In this document: positions 49,234 to 59,790 of the stretch, in pieces | Layout of the letters: the number at the start of each line of letters is the position of its first letter | Numbering within the stretch: position 1 is the first letter of the stretch | From: Pocillopora verrucosa | Lineage: Eukaryota > Cnidaria > Anthozoa > Scleractinia > Pocilloporidae | Length of the DNA stretch: 64,000 nt | Assembly: GCF_036669915.1 (NCBI RefSeq) | Contig: NC_089321.1 | Location: 14,997,292 to 15,061,291, forward strand | Reading direction: 5' to 3' | Translations under genes and position numbers: made by a program | The notes under the pieces: model-generated | Databases searched by the model: none | What the model was told of the DNA's origin: nothing | Seen by the model: the letters and a program-made list of their open reading frames with translations, nothing else

Positions 49234-52200
49234 ATGGCTAACTTTGGTCTCTCTGAACATCAACAAATATTGGAAAAAATTTGCCGAATTTGTGGAGAGC
49301 GATTGAAGAAGGCAAAAGATAAGTATGAGAACAGTTTTCTTTGCGCTGATAAGACGGAGATTATTTTCACAGCCTTTGGTGTCAAAGTTCGTAAAGATGA
49401 CCTTGACATGTGCCCTCCTAAGTTCTGCCACAAGTGTTACAAGCTTGCTTTAAGAGGAGGCACACGCCTTGCAATCAATGTGTGGCCTCCACACAAACGC
49501 ACTGGAAACTGTAAGATCTGCAGTTTCTTTAAGGATCAACAGAAACCTGGTAGGAAGAAGAAGACTAAACCTGGAATAAAACCCAGAGAGGACTCAGCTG
49601 AACCCAAGCAACAAGTGGAAATGGTGGAAGGAATGTCTGGCACTTTAAGCTTCCAACCTGACCCAGCCTCACTCTCATTCTCTGAGGAGGTAAAGAATCT
49701 ACAAAGCTTTAGAGGATCAGAACCTCTTTACCCAGAACAGTTTGTTGAAAACATCAAGCATGAGTATATGTGCCCAATTTGCAAAGAGGTACTTGATCAA
49801 CCAGTCCAGACAAAATGTCAAACTCCACACATATTTTGTGCTAGTTGCTTATCATTTTCTTTCGAAATGTGTGGATCCCTTTGCCCAATGTGCCGAACTG
49901 TCATTGTAAATCCTAATGAGTTCATTGAGCCAGCCCCTTTTGTTCTTCGCACCATACTTTCAGAGTTAGATTTTCGATGTCCTACCTGTAAACACACAGT
50001 AAAACTTCATCAACTACCTCAGCATCAAGAATGTTGCATTCAAAGCCCTACAACAGCACCCACACACATCTTGACCCCTTCACAAAGATCAGTTCCAGTG
50101 ACACCATCCCTCCTTGTGCCAGTGAAACCCATACCTGCAGCAGAGGAAAAGGGACCAGCACCGGTAAATGTACCATCAGTACAAGCAGAACCTACAACCA
50201 CCACTGATACAAATACAACCTGCAGACAACAACTGACAGTTGATCAACTACTAACCAGCCCAAAGGAAGCTTATACATCCCTAAAGGAGGAAGTTGGATT
50301 GTTCATCATTAGACAGTTCCTTTCACAGTCTCAGGATGGGGCAACCATTCTCCTCAAAACAGGTGGCCAGGTAATAAAATATTTTTTTAAGTTAAAAATT
50401 AAGACATTCATTTTCAAAACAAAAGATAACAATTCATTTTCAGCCCTTAGAATTAGTGAAAAGGACCAGGGCAAGGAAAACAACTGATGAGGTAACAAGG
50501 AAAACTGCTAGAAATAGATCAAAGGTAGTAGCAGAGACCAGGACAGCTGTCAGTGGTGGTGCAGCTGGTACCCAATTGAAAGATGAACTGCGTGCAATGG
50601 GCAGACTGGAGAGGGAGGCACTGCTGAAGGAGGCCTTGGGAAAGGAATTTAAAATCACCATTCCAAGAGGTGACATCCTGGCAATGAAAGCAGACCTTGG
50701 TGAGACATGGTACAAAGTTAGAAAGCTTAGGAGGTAAGAGAAACATGAACAAAAAAAATCATTAAAAACCCCAAAGATTTTCCAAAGACATTAGATGTCA
50801 GTAACAGTAACTGTTTTGAGTTTGTATTCAAATTTGCCAACTGCCTGAATACCCTCAATCTGCTTACAAAATTATGATAACTATTATGTCTCTACAGATG
50901 GTTTGATCAATGGGGACTATCCTCAGAAAGTGAAAGAAGTCAACGAAAGCAAGTTCAGTCCATCACTGACCTGGCCAACTTGGTTTGTGAAATGGTCCCA
51001 TTTGAATTAAAAAAACCAGGATGCCATCCAGAGGTCAGGGAAGCAGAGTTTGGTTATGTTACAGACCTGAACCAATTCATACATCTTCATCTGAATGAAA
51101 ATGAAAAGTATGATATAAAGAAATAGTTAAAAAAGTAAATGCAATCACTAGATTAATGATTGAAATTAAACAAAGTTAGCTGTTGCCTATTGCTGTGAAT
51201 TATAGTCTAATTATAGTTGGTTATCATTTTAGGAATGGAAGGCTGACATGGAACAATGCAATCCCAGAAAATGAAGTCCACATAAAACTTGGAGGAGATG
51301 CTGGTGGTGGGTCATTTAAAATGGCCTTCCAGATTGCTAACCTGAGGCATCCAAATTCTAAAACCAACACAGTGGTCTTTGCCATGTTCCATGCAAAAGA
51401 TAGTTGGGCTAATTTAAAGACAGCCTTAATGAAATATAAAGAACAAGTAAACACCTTGAAAGAAGCAACCTGGGCGTAAGTGAAAACAAATTTACCACAC
51501 TTTTAGTTAGTCAGGAGAATAGAGACTTGAAATAGCATAATATTAATTAAATTTTTATTTTTGTTTTGCCCATTTCTAGAGGTAAAAAGAAAGTGGTTTT
51601 CCTGTTTGGTGACTATGAGTTCCTATGCAAGCTATTTGGAATAGCTGGTGCCTCAGGTACGATCCAGACAATAATTCACATATACAAATAATTATGATTT
51701 AGCAATTCAATAAAAGAATATAAATGTAGCCTCTACTCTACATAACTATTTCTGTGAAACAGGTTTCCACCATAAGAATTGTATTTGCAGGCAAATATCC
51801 ATGTCTTTGGTGCAAGATAAATAATGAAGTAATGCAAGTCTCTTGCCATAAACGTGGGCATGCTGAAAAACGAAGTCTTGAAAACATTCAAGAGGATTAT
51901 GATAAGTTTGTAGCAGATGGCTCTGTTACAAGTCGACAGAAGTTTTATCACAATGTGATTCACGAGAAACTGCTGGACATTGAATTGGACAAAGTAAGAT
52001 ACAAGAGTTTATTTTATTGCTTTGAAGAGGGACTTACAGGCCACCTAACTAAATGGTTGTCTATTTCAGGTTTGTGTTCCTGGACTTCACATTAGCTTGG
52101 GTGTGTTTAAGAAACTGTTTGACGAACTAGAGAACCAGTGCTTTGAGCTGGACAAAAAAATTCAAATGGTGCTAGCAGGAGACAGTGAAGAGAATGATGA

Positions 52201-53430
52201 GAAAATCCAGGCATTCAGAGCTGCCCAACTACATACCAGACAAGCACAACAATTTAATGAAAAAGCCAATTATTTACAGGAGTTGCTGAATTTACAAAGT
52301 CTGCATGCTAATGTTGATATCATGCCTGCCTACTTTACACTACTACAGGAGGAGATAGACAAACTCCTTGGAAATGCAAAGGAGGAGGTAAAAATAATAT
52401 ATTGGTGCTTTCCAGTATCATAGCTGTACAATCCTCCAAATCCATTTTACATGTTTCAAACCCATCTGAATTTTTTAGTTAAAGAAGTTATGATTTTATT
52501 TGTAATATTAAAATGGCTCAAATTATCAAATTATAGCAACTAAGCAGTAAGTCAAATAACCCAGATTTAAATAGTATTATCTCAATATTATAGGAAAAGC
52601 TTGCAGATGAACAAATGGAATTGGCTGCCTTTGAGAAAGCCAATGGACCACTATCGGTTCATTTGGATGAGGTTCTCAAGAAAATGAATGTTGAGAGACA
52701 AGCTTATCATGGAAAATCATTCATTGGTAACCATGTACACACTTGCTGCAAGGTAACACAAATTCTACCCTTAGAGTAGGAATTTGTTGAGTCACAAAAT
52801 TTCATTGAATTGTTGCATTTGTTTTTTTGGTAGGAAGACAACATCATCAAACTATGCAGTGCTGTGCTGACAAAAACAGAGGAGCTGTGTCCTTCCCTCC
52901 TTTCTCAAGCAAGAGAAATTAGCGTGAAATTTGAACAAGTTTTTAGGTTATTTGCTGCTTGCCACTTTGTCTATGACAGTGCAGACTATCTCAATGATGG
53001 CAAGATTGATAAGCTAGGTAACTGAAAGAAAAAACCTGACTTTCATGGAAAAACATGAATACAGTAATAAGATCATGTCTTAAGTCCACCTTGTTTTCTT
53101 GTTGCAGAGGAAGACATCACAGATTTTCTTCAGTTCCTTAGAGAAAAATTTCCAGACATGACAATCACACCAAAGCTGCATATGCTAGAAGAACATGTTT
53201 GCCCTTTTCTTCGACAATGGCACATGGGCCTTGGATTCTACGGTGAACAAGGGATTGAAGGAATACACTCTGAATTCAATACCCAGTCCCAGCATTTTGA
53301 CCATGTGAAGAAAAAGGACACGAGATTGCGTCAAATCCTTGTCAACCATCACATTGCCACGAGTCCGGAACTAGCAGGGAAAGCTCCCAAACCTAAAGAA
53401 AGAAATTTAAAACGAAAAGCGAACGAGTAA
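49234..53430 (+). CDS. RAG1 N-terminal-like zinc/RING protein fused to a transposase-like domain
   Basis: Ten exons, all in phase: 49234-50370, 50444-50733, 50898-51107, 51233-51475, 51580-51656, 51791-51993, 52070-52387, 52594-52752, 52834-53017, 53108-53430, giving 1047 residues. The N-terminus follows the RAG1 zinc-dimerisation plan: CRIC (17-20), FCHKC (64-68), CKIC (93-96), then a basic stretch. A canonical C3HC4 RING follows (Cys180, 183, 195, His199, Cys202, 205, 217, 220; CPICKEVLDQPV, CPMCR), then a C2HC finger (CPTCKHTVKL...HQECC). RAG1 uses this region as an E3 ligase. The body is not the RAG1 core as I know it. Its conserved-looking acids and zinc motif are LGGDAGGGSFK (~568), FGDYEFLCKLFG (~638), YPCLWC, PGLHISLGVF and GEQGIEGIHSEF (~990), suggesting an RNase H-like transposase. 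Catalysis is unproven. The poly(A) signal is at 53534. Confidence 0.8.
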
Positions 53431-53533
53431 AACTCTTTCCTTTTCAATAGCAATGTATCGGTTCGATGACTAACAACGAGTACTATGTGTGTAAATATAG
53501 TGTAATTTATTTGCTCAACTTCTAATTTAGACG

Positions 53534-53539
53534 AATAAA
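53534..53539 (+). promoter_or_regulatory. Probable poly(A) signal of the RAG1-N-like gene
   Basis: AATAAA 104 bases after the stop codon, followed by a GTGTT stretch, a good arrangement for cleavage and polyadenylation. Confidence 0.55.
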
Positions 53540-54445
53540 AGTGTTACTACAATCTTTGGAACCAAAACTAAACCTTTCCAGTCGTTTACAGACTGTTTCA
53601 CTTGAAATTCAGTACCTCCGAGATTCAAAATGGAGTCGCATAACGGCCGATCTTAACATATTAAAAGTGCCTCGAATGGAGTCTTAAACAATTCGGATTA
53701 AAACACTTACCTCTGTCGGTTGTTCAGTAAGGTTTCAAGTCTTCTCTTTTGACTCTTGCTTTGCTGGAAAAAATTCGAGCCTTTTCCAAATTGAAATCAA
53801 AGTTTTCAGTTGATTTAATAGGGTGTGCTTGTTAGACTCCACCATAGCAACGTGTTTTCGTCGAACACAGGCAAAATTTGACCGATTTTACTCAAATTTT
53901 CGACGGCAAATGCCTCTTTCATGTGTAAGCATCCGCCATGCTAAATTTCGACCGCATACATTAAATATGCAGCAAGATTTCATTGGCTAAACTATATGTT
54001 AGCCCAAGGGGTTGCCATGGACGCTAGATTTATGCAAATACATAATTTTGTATTAACCAGAGAAATAATAATTAACTCGATCTTTCCTGTAGACCGCATG
54101 CGCGAACTAAATTTCCACCGCGAAACAGCCGTGGCAAAGGAGACGGCGGAACAGAATTCAAATTTCAAGAGACCTCATTTGCTTATTTCTGTTATTCATA
54201 TTTGTATTACTGTACTACAAATCTCATTTTCGACAGACATGTCATCTCTATTCTGGTGAGATGTCTAAAAGACACCTCGTGGAAGATAGTGACCGATCAA
54301 ACAACATATTTACTGCAATCTCATCTGAAATTTCCACATGAATGTTAAAAGAAATGTTTCAATCAATCAATCAATCAATCTTTATTCGTCCTAAGACATA
54401 TCTTAAGTTACATCAGTTGTTAAGAGTCTAAGAATACATGACATA

Positions 54446-54448
<3 letters not shown>

Positions 54449-54488
<40 letters not shown>

Positions 54489-54490
54489 TA
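54449..54490. repeat. (TA)n microsatellite
   Basis: A TA tract next to the palindromic ribozyme element, preceded by an (AATC)n run at about 54360-54380 that resembles a retroelement tail. Confidence 0.9.
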
Positions 54491-54593
54491 TAGAGGAAGT
54501 CTGCAAGTCGATTTTCGCGTGGAACAGTGCTCAATACGTTGAAGCAGAGCAGAATAAATATTATGAGAGAAAAAAAACGACGCAACTACATTT

Positions 54594-54634
54594 CCCGACA
54601 AGCCTGTTTCGTGAATCGCTTCACTCTTCAGGGG
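54594..54634 (-). ncRNA. Hammerhead ribozyme motif, minus strand
   Basis: The inverse copy of the plus-strand motif, identical through the core: first core strand from the complement of 54631, same stem II and 3-bp stem III, cleavage-site C at the complement of 54597. Since both copies are intact, the arms are either recent or kept identical by gene conversion or selection. Confidence 0.75.
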
Positions 54635-54662
54635 TTTAATGGTTCAATTCAGGGGTTTTAAA

Positions 54663-54703
54663 CCCCTGAAGAGTGAAGCGATTCACGAAACAGGCTTGTC
54701 GGG
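54663..54703 (+). ncRNA. Hammerhead ribozyme motif, plus strand
   Basis: All core positions fit. CTGAAGA (54666-54672) is the first core strand; position 7 is free to vary. Stem II is GTGAA/TTCAC with a GCGA loop (54673-54686). GAAA (54687-54690) is the second core strand. Stem III is a 3-bp ACA/TGT with a GGCT loop, followed by the cleavage-site C at 54700. Stem I can pair CCC (54663-54665) with GGG (54701-54703). The tiny stem III is typical of mobile-element hammerheads, which often act as dimers. Confidence 0.78.
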
Positions 54704-55654
54704 AAATGTAGTTGCGTCGTTTTTTCCTCTCATAATATTTATAATATATATATAATATATATCATACTCACAAAATGCACGGATCAACAGGGAAACATAT
54801 TTAATAAAGCATAACAACCACAGACAGCAGCAGAAAATACCTCAGGCGTTCTGTATTGGGCGTCTGCAAACTAAGGAAGACTAGGAACCAAACTTCCCAG
54901 CTGGCCAGCGAGCTATACGCAGATTTTTTGCGCGAAAAAGAATATGTCATTCATTTCAACAGATCCTCTATGTTCAACGTGGCGGCAAAAGGTTTTTCCT
55001 CATATCAATAACTGCTCAACAAAAAACCTACGATACATATTGAAGCAGTGTTAAAATAGAAATAGCGTGATATTTTGGCTGAAAATAAAATATCTTTCTA
55101 TTTGAAGAGGCGGTTGTCACAAATAAACATATTTCTGAATCAATATACGCGGTGTATGCATATTCGCATTAAGAAAATAATTTCATTTGAAATTTACCCT
55201 TTTTCTCGTGCTCAATATTATGGTGAGGAAATAGAATGTTGCGTGGATAAGATTCGATGGGCAACAAAAATGAGCAGTGATGGTCATATCGTAGAGTCAA
55301 TAGCTTGAACATAGGAGACGCGGTTCATCGTGTTGTTTGATCGAACGTGAAATACGTCATCATTTACGTTATCATTTTACCCGTCAAAACAGAACATAAT
55401 CAACATAGATGGGGGACAAAGTAGATTTTATTTTGACAAAAAGCTTGATTAATAGGCCAAGGTCAATGAATTTTGGAGGAATTTGTTTCCGGCTTATTAT
55501 TAGGGATGGTACATTTAAGTGGATGGGCTAATGTTATTAAAGCCCAGAGCATTTGCACCGAAGCCGGAAAGAGAAGCTCATTCATCAGGATGTCAGTCCT
55601 CGTCCGCTCCTGACTAGCGTCAAAATTTGAATTTGAAGTCATGAAATCAGAAAT

Positions 55655-55845
55655 ACCCGGAAGGATATATGTGCCAAAACACAAAACAAATGTGGCCGTG
55701 AAAATGTAAGCCACTCTTTAAAAAGTGCAAACATAGCTACCGACTCCTTCATTCGATTGCTCCATGATAAAATTTATCGCCAGGATAAGCAATTATTTTA
55801 AGTTCACTGGAACATCGTGGTGGCCGAAATATTACCGGGCTTAAG
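55655..55845. repeat. Intergenic module, copy 1
   Basis: Landmarks in order: AATGTGGCCGTGAAAATG, AGCCACTCTTTAAAAAGTGC, CCATGATAAAATTTATCGCC, AAGTTCACTGGAACATCGTG, GGCCGAAATATTACC. Non-coding; shared with copies 2 and 3. Confidence 0.7.
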
Positions 55846-55944
55846 CAGCAGCAGTCCTATTAAGTGTATATATATAAGTTGCTAAAAAGAAAATTATAAA
55901 CACTTTAATAGTGATCGTGAACAGGCGAAAAATTTTGCTGTATT

Positions 55945-56150
55945 TGTTCAAAGTAATCCTCTATTTAACACTTTCGGAGGGAAAATGTGGCCTTGATATT
56001 GTCAGCCACTCTTTATAAATGCACTCATATCTGCAGACACCTTCATTTGATTTTTCCATGATTAAGTTTATCGCTTGACCGCAATTATTTAAGTTCACTG
56101 GATATCGTGGTTGCCGAAATATCCCCGAGCATTGCAGGTGTATCACGATC
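55945..56150. repeat. Intergenic module, copy 2
   Basis: Same order as copy 1: AATGTGGCCTTGATATTG, AGCCACTCTTTATAAATGC, CCATGATTAAGTTTATCGC, AAGTTCACTGGATATCGTGG, TTGCCGAAATATCCCC. It then continues into GGTGTATCACGATCT, which copy 3 also has. Confidence 0.7.
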
Positions 56151-56524
56151 TATAAAGAAAGTAAAAATCTCGTAGTCCTATTAAGTAGATGAATACAATT
56201 GCCAAGGCTTGTTTCAGACGTGCCGATCCCAATTCATTCAGGTTCGACTATGGAGCCTCATTGGGACGACAGCTAATTCAAAAGGCGTATCGTGTGTCGC
56301 ACCTAATATAAGAAACGCAGGAGACTGGGTCTGATAACAATTTTCGCGCAAAAATTCAACTTTTTAGTTGGTGAGTTTGAAATAAAGGATAGCTTTCATT
56401 AGAGCGCTTTCTCAGAGAAATCAGCGTAGGAGGATGTCTTCAGAAGGTGCTCTCAGGTATGTTGCATTACGAAGAAGGTGGATGAGTCTTTTGTTCTACT
56501 TGGTTGGGCTTATAATAATCTCAC

Positions 56525-56820
56525 GTAAGCAATCTATGGCTACCGATAGAGTTCATCCGTTCTCGTCGTTTCGCAGAATGATAAACGTTTCCCTGATTCC
56601 CACTGAATCTTTCACTTATGGTTCCGGTTACTTCCAATTGTCTCTTCATCTTTTCGTGAAAGCACGCCTTGCAATACGCCACTGAAGCCTCTGCTCTCCA
56701 ACCAGGGACATCTTCGTTATTTTCAAACACTGAACATGGCATCCGGAACTTGCATGTCAAACACGTTTGTGTTGCGTCTTCAAACCAAGACGAACACATG
56801 CCTTTTTCTCTCCCCGCCAT
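56525..56820 (-). CDS. Possible first exon of an unrecognised CxxC protein
   Basis: An open frame begins at an ATG in good context (AACAAGATGGCGG) and runs 98 codons to a splice donor (GCTTAC before GTGAGA). It encodes two cysteine pairs, CLTCKFRMPC and YCKACF, separated by an acidic stretch, then a basic tail (KRRERMN). The spacing suggests one zinc-binding site. I found no partner exon at lower coordinates and recognise no family. It could be a real 5' exon, an orphan exon or chance. Confidence 0.35.
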
Positions 56821-58640
56821 CTTGTTCGCGCATCATTCTTACTCCAAACTGGAGATTTGTGGATAGAACATGATTAATGTGATTTATGTGAAGCATATGC
56901 ATTTAGTTCAGTACATGAGAAGAGCGACGTCTGTGTATAAAATCCATTTAAGAAAAAGAGACTAGACTCCGAACTCCGTAGAAAATATGCATAAACTTGT
57001 TAAACAAACCACAAGATTTGGCTAAAATGAAAACTCCAAAACTTCTCAAAATTCCAATAAAAAAGAGACAAATTTATGCGAACAAAAGCTTACAAAAAAC
57101 AACTATATAAAACCCCGCGAAAAAAAAATAAAAGTACACGAAAAATGTCCACGTCAGTTTTTCCATTGTCAAGGTTAGAGTTCTTTGACGTGATTGGCTA
57201 ATTTGTGAAATCACGCGTACCGCGCGTGAATACAAAAAGAATGCAAAGGGGGGAGAGGAAGAGAAAAATTACTATTTGAAATTTAAAAACGAGAGAGATT
57301 TTCTACAGTTTGAATCAGCTGCCTCTCCATTGTCGAATAATCCGACAGACCTTGTCGAACTTGACGATATTTGCCGCACTTAATTAAAGCTATAGAACCG
57401 AATTAGAACTGACTCAGACGTCGCTCTTTTTCCGGACTTAATTCATCAATTAGTTTCGGCACATGAGTGGAAAGACGACTGAACTAAGCTTAAAAAAAAA
57501 AAAACAATGATAAACACTTAAATGGTGATAAGCAGGCGAAAACGTTTGCTGCAATTGTTCAAAGTCACCCTCTGTTTTGACTTTCGAGAAGAAAATGTAG
57601 CCCGGATATTGTTAGCCACTCTTAAAAAGTGCACTCTTATCTACAGACTCCTTCATTTGGTTGTTCCATGATAAAGTTTATCACCAGGATGTGATTACTA
57701 TAAGTTTACTGGAATATCGTGGTTACCGAAACATTCCCTACTATTGCAAGTGTATCAGGACCTGTAAAAAAATCCAGTCGTCCTATTCAGTGCATGAATA
57801 TAAATTGCTTAAAGAAATTAGAATCACTTAAACAGTGATAAAAAGGCAAAACAATTTTCTGCATTTGTTTAAAGTCAAACGCTATCTAACACTATCAGGG
57901 AGTGAATTGTCATAATAACACTGCAAATTTTAGGAAAAATATACTAATTCAACCCTTTCATCGTTCTTGCGCCATACGAGTTAAGAAATTTCGAACACTT
58001 CTCCTTTACGCCGAGATCAATGAATGACCAAGGCAATATATTTCCGCATCAAAATCAAGAGTACCAATTGCAAGAAGTGTTTTGAACGCCTAATAGAACA
58101 AAGACGAGACAGCAATTAATAAGATAAGAGGGTAATTAAAAAGATTAAAAAGATAAGAGAGTATTCTCTTTTCAGCTGCGTAAATCTATCAGTAAAATGA
58201 TCTCATACGAGCTTACATAAACGGAACCTAATAGGAGAAAAAACACTTCAGATACATACGTCATTGACTAAAGATCGTTTTCATCCTGGGGCCTTTGAAG
58301 TAGCTTGGCTTAGCTAGCTTTCTTAGCTAGAACATTGAACAAACATTGAATTAAAATGCCTATCTAGAAGTGTTATTCTCCTCTTTTTCTTTTCCCAATA
58401 AACTGATAAGTTTCAAGAGGCGAGTAAATTGTATAAATGATCATAGTGCAGCTGCAGAAATGTTTTGCGTTATATCGTCTTCTCAGCTGGTTTCATCAGG
58501 TTACAACAGTATCACGCAGGCTTACTTACCAAACTGAAATATTGATGAACAAGACTGATCGAGCCCTTTATCTGTTGATAAATAAGGCTTAGAACACGAC
58601 CATGCAATATGGAAATCACTCACTTGTATTTGCTATCAAA
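56821..58640. other. Spacer upstream of the small secreted protein gene
   Basis: No coding sequence is supported. It contains module copy 3 and AT-rich unique DNA. The right end leads into the TATA promoter at 58646. Confidence 0.5.
57560..57775. repeat. Intergenic module, copy 3
   Basis: Same landmarks as copies 1 and 2: AATGTAGCCCGGATATTG, AGCCACTCTTAAAAAGTGC, CCATGATAAAGTTTATCACC, AAGTTTACTGGAATATCGTG, GTTACCGAAACATTCCC, AAGTGTATCAGGACCT. Confidence 0.7.
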
Positions 58641-58645
58641 GGATA

Positions 58646-58653
58646 TAAAATGC
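58646..58653 (+). promoter_or_regulatory. TATA box of the small secreted protein gene
   Basis: AAAGGATATAAAATGC contains a strong TATAAAA about 50 bases upstream of the chosen start codon. This implies a short 5' UTR of about 20-25 bases. The surrounding 100 bases recur in decayed form at 62505-62640, where the box reads TATGAAA. Confidence 0.6.
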
Positions 58654-58697
58654 ACTACAAACCCGGCGAACGAGTCAGAGGCACTGAGGACTTCGCC

Positions 58698-59432
58698 ATG
58701 AACAGGTTTCTCCTTATCGCTGTTTTTGGATCGGTTCTTGTTATCTCCTTGGCATTGAGTAGGACTGATTATAGAAAAGAAGAGAAGACAGCGGTCTGGA
58801 GAGAATCGTTAAGGTACTAAGTTTAAAATTGTAGATATCGTATCCTTTATTGCCACGAATTAAGCACAGAGAAGAAAAACCATATAAACTCCACTATAAA
58901 ATTGTAAAGCCCCTTTGGCCCAGAAGAAGTTTGATTTTACTAGCATGAGAAAAATTACCCTTATGAACCTATTTATTTACTGTGGGGCACTCAATAATTG
59001 TCTCCAATCCATAAGGTTATTTTTGGTACTGTATTATATAAAATAACATACAATGGTGGCGTTTAGAACTGGGCGTCTCTCCATACCAGATGTCTCGACC
59101 ATGGAGTGAACTTTAAAATAATCAGGCTTTATATGATCCGGGGGTTTTTATTATTATGCAATTAAAACAAGTTCAGCAGCTAAAGATGTTGATTTAGAAA
59201 AGCTAACAATGTTCATCTCAATTAAAGTGACTTTGATCAGAATACTGAAGATGGTTACTTCGATAAAAACCGACCAGAAGGTTACACTGATGATGAAGAT
59301 GAGGAGAGATCATCAGACCCTAAATGGCGCAAAAATAGGGGACGTTCGAACAGAAGGCGGGCAAAGCAGACCGAGGCGAAGCGCACGAAATCCCGTCCTA
59401 GTGGGCTGAGACGCCGGCGGAGATGGGGATAA
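58698..59432 (+). CDS. Small secreted protein with acidic centre and arginine-rich tail
   Basis: Two exons, 58698-58813 and 59228-59432, join in phase to give 106 residues. The start at 58698 was chosen over the upstream in-frame ATG at 58602 because it lies just after the TATA box and opens a clean signal peptide (MNRFLLIAVFGSVLVISLAL). The mature chain has an acidic middle (TEDGYFDKNRPEGYTDDEDE) and a very basic end with many mono- and dibasic sites, closing in GLRRRRRWG. There are no cysteines. The layout would suit a peptide precursor, with the final Gly a possible amide donor, or a charged matrix protein; neither can be shown. I recognise no family. Confidence 0.6.
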
Positions 59433-59531
59433 CGTATTTCAAAAGTCGAGGTAAATTATAAAGGAAAGTCCTCAGCTGATAATATAAATTTGTTTGTTGT
59501 CTCACGACAAAGTCAGTAGATTTAGATCGAT

Positions 59532-59790
59532 GTGATTTTTATTGTTATTAATATTATCATTATGATTTTAATTGTTATTAATATTATCATTGTTATTTTT
59601 GTTATTAATATTATCATTATTATTTTTACTGTTATTAATATTATCATTATTATTTTTATTGTTATTAATATTTTCATTATTATTTTTATTGCTATTAATA
59701 TTTTCATTATTATTTTTATTGCTATTAATATTTTCATTATTATTTTTATTGTTATTAATATTAATATTGTTATTATTATTTCAACAGATT
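59532..59790. repeat. ~30-bp AT-rich minisatellite
   Basis: Units of about 30 bp built from TTATTAATATTATCATTATT plus ATTTTTATTG, eight or nine copies with small variation. Open frames in both directions are products of the repeat. Confidence 0.93.

Larger units (their letters stand above)
48128..54133. mobile_element. Putative ~6-kb element with diverged inverted repeats around the RAG1-N-like gene
   Basis: The outer left block (48128-48174) and the outer right block (54097-54133) are inverse copies: CACGGCTGTTTC, then, after an indel, a shared stretch including AAATTTAGTTCGCGCATG. A second inverted pair lies about 0.4 kb inside each end (48536-48554 and 53686-53704), a perfect 19-mer GTTTTAATCCGAATTGTTT. 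A weaker CGAATTTTT match is equally spaced on both sides. The sequence between the blocks is strongly diverged. No target-site duplication is evident, so the exact boundaries and whether the element is still mobile are unknown. Confidence 0.55.
54554..54742. mobile_element. Palindromic element carrying two hammerhead ribozymes
   Basis: The arms of about 85 bp (54554-54638 and 54659-54742) are almost perfect inverse copies around a 20-bp centre. TA-rich sequence lies on both sides, which would suit insertion in a TA tract. Each arm contains one hammerhead motif; the two face opposite strands. Such motifs are known from Penelope-like elements and retrozymes of animals; no reverse-transcriptase frame is nearby. 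Confidence 0.8.
54743..56524. other. Spacer with duplicated non-coding modules
   Basis: No gene recognised. Segments at 55655-55845 and 55945-56150 are diverged copies of one module, also seen at 57560-57775. Shared landmarks are AGCCACTCTT, CTCCTTCATTCGATT or similar, CCATGATAAAATTTATCGCC, TAAGTTCACTGGA and ATCGTGGT.GCCGAAATAT. Confidence 0.55.

Noticed and set aside
56434-56685. Plus-strand frame starting MSSEGALR with a hydrophobic stretch, head-to-head with the CxxC exon
   Set aside because: It overlaps the opposite-strand frame and has a donor-like site after eight codons but no following exon.
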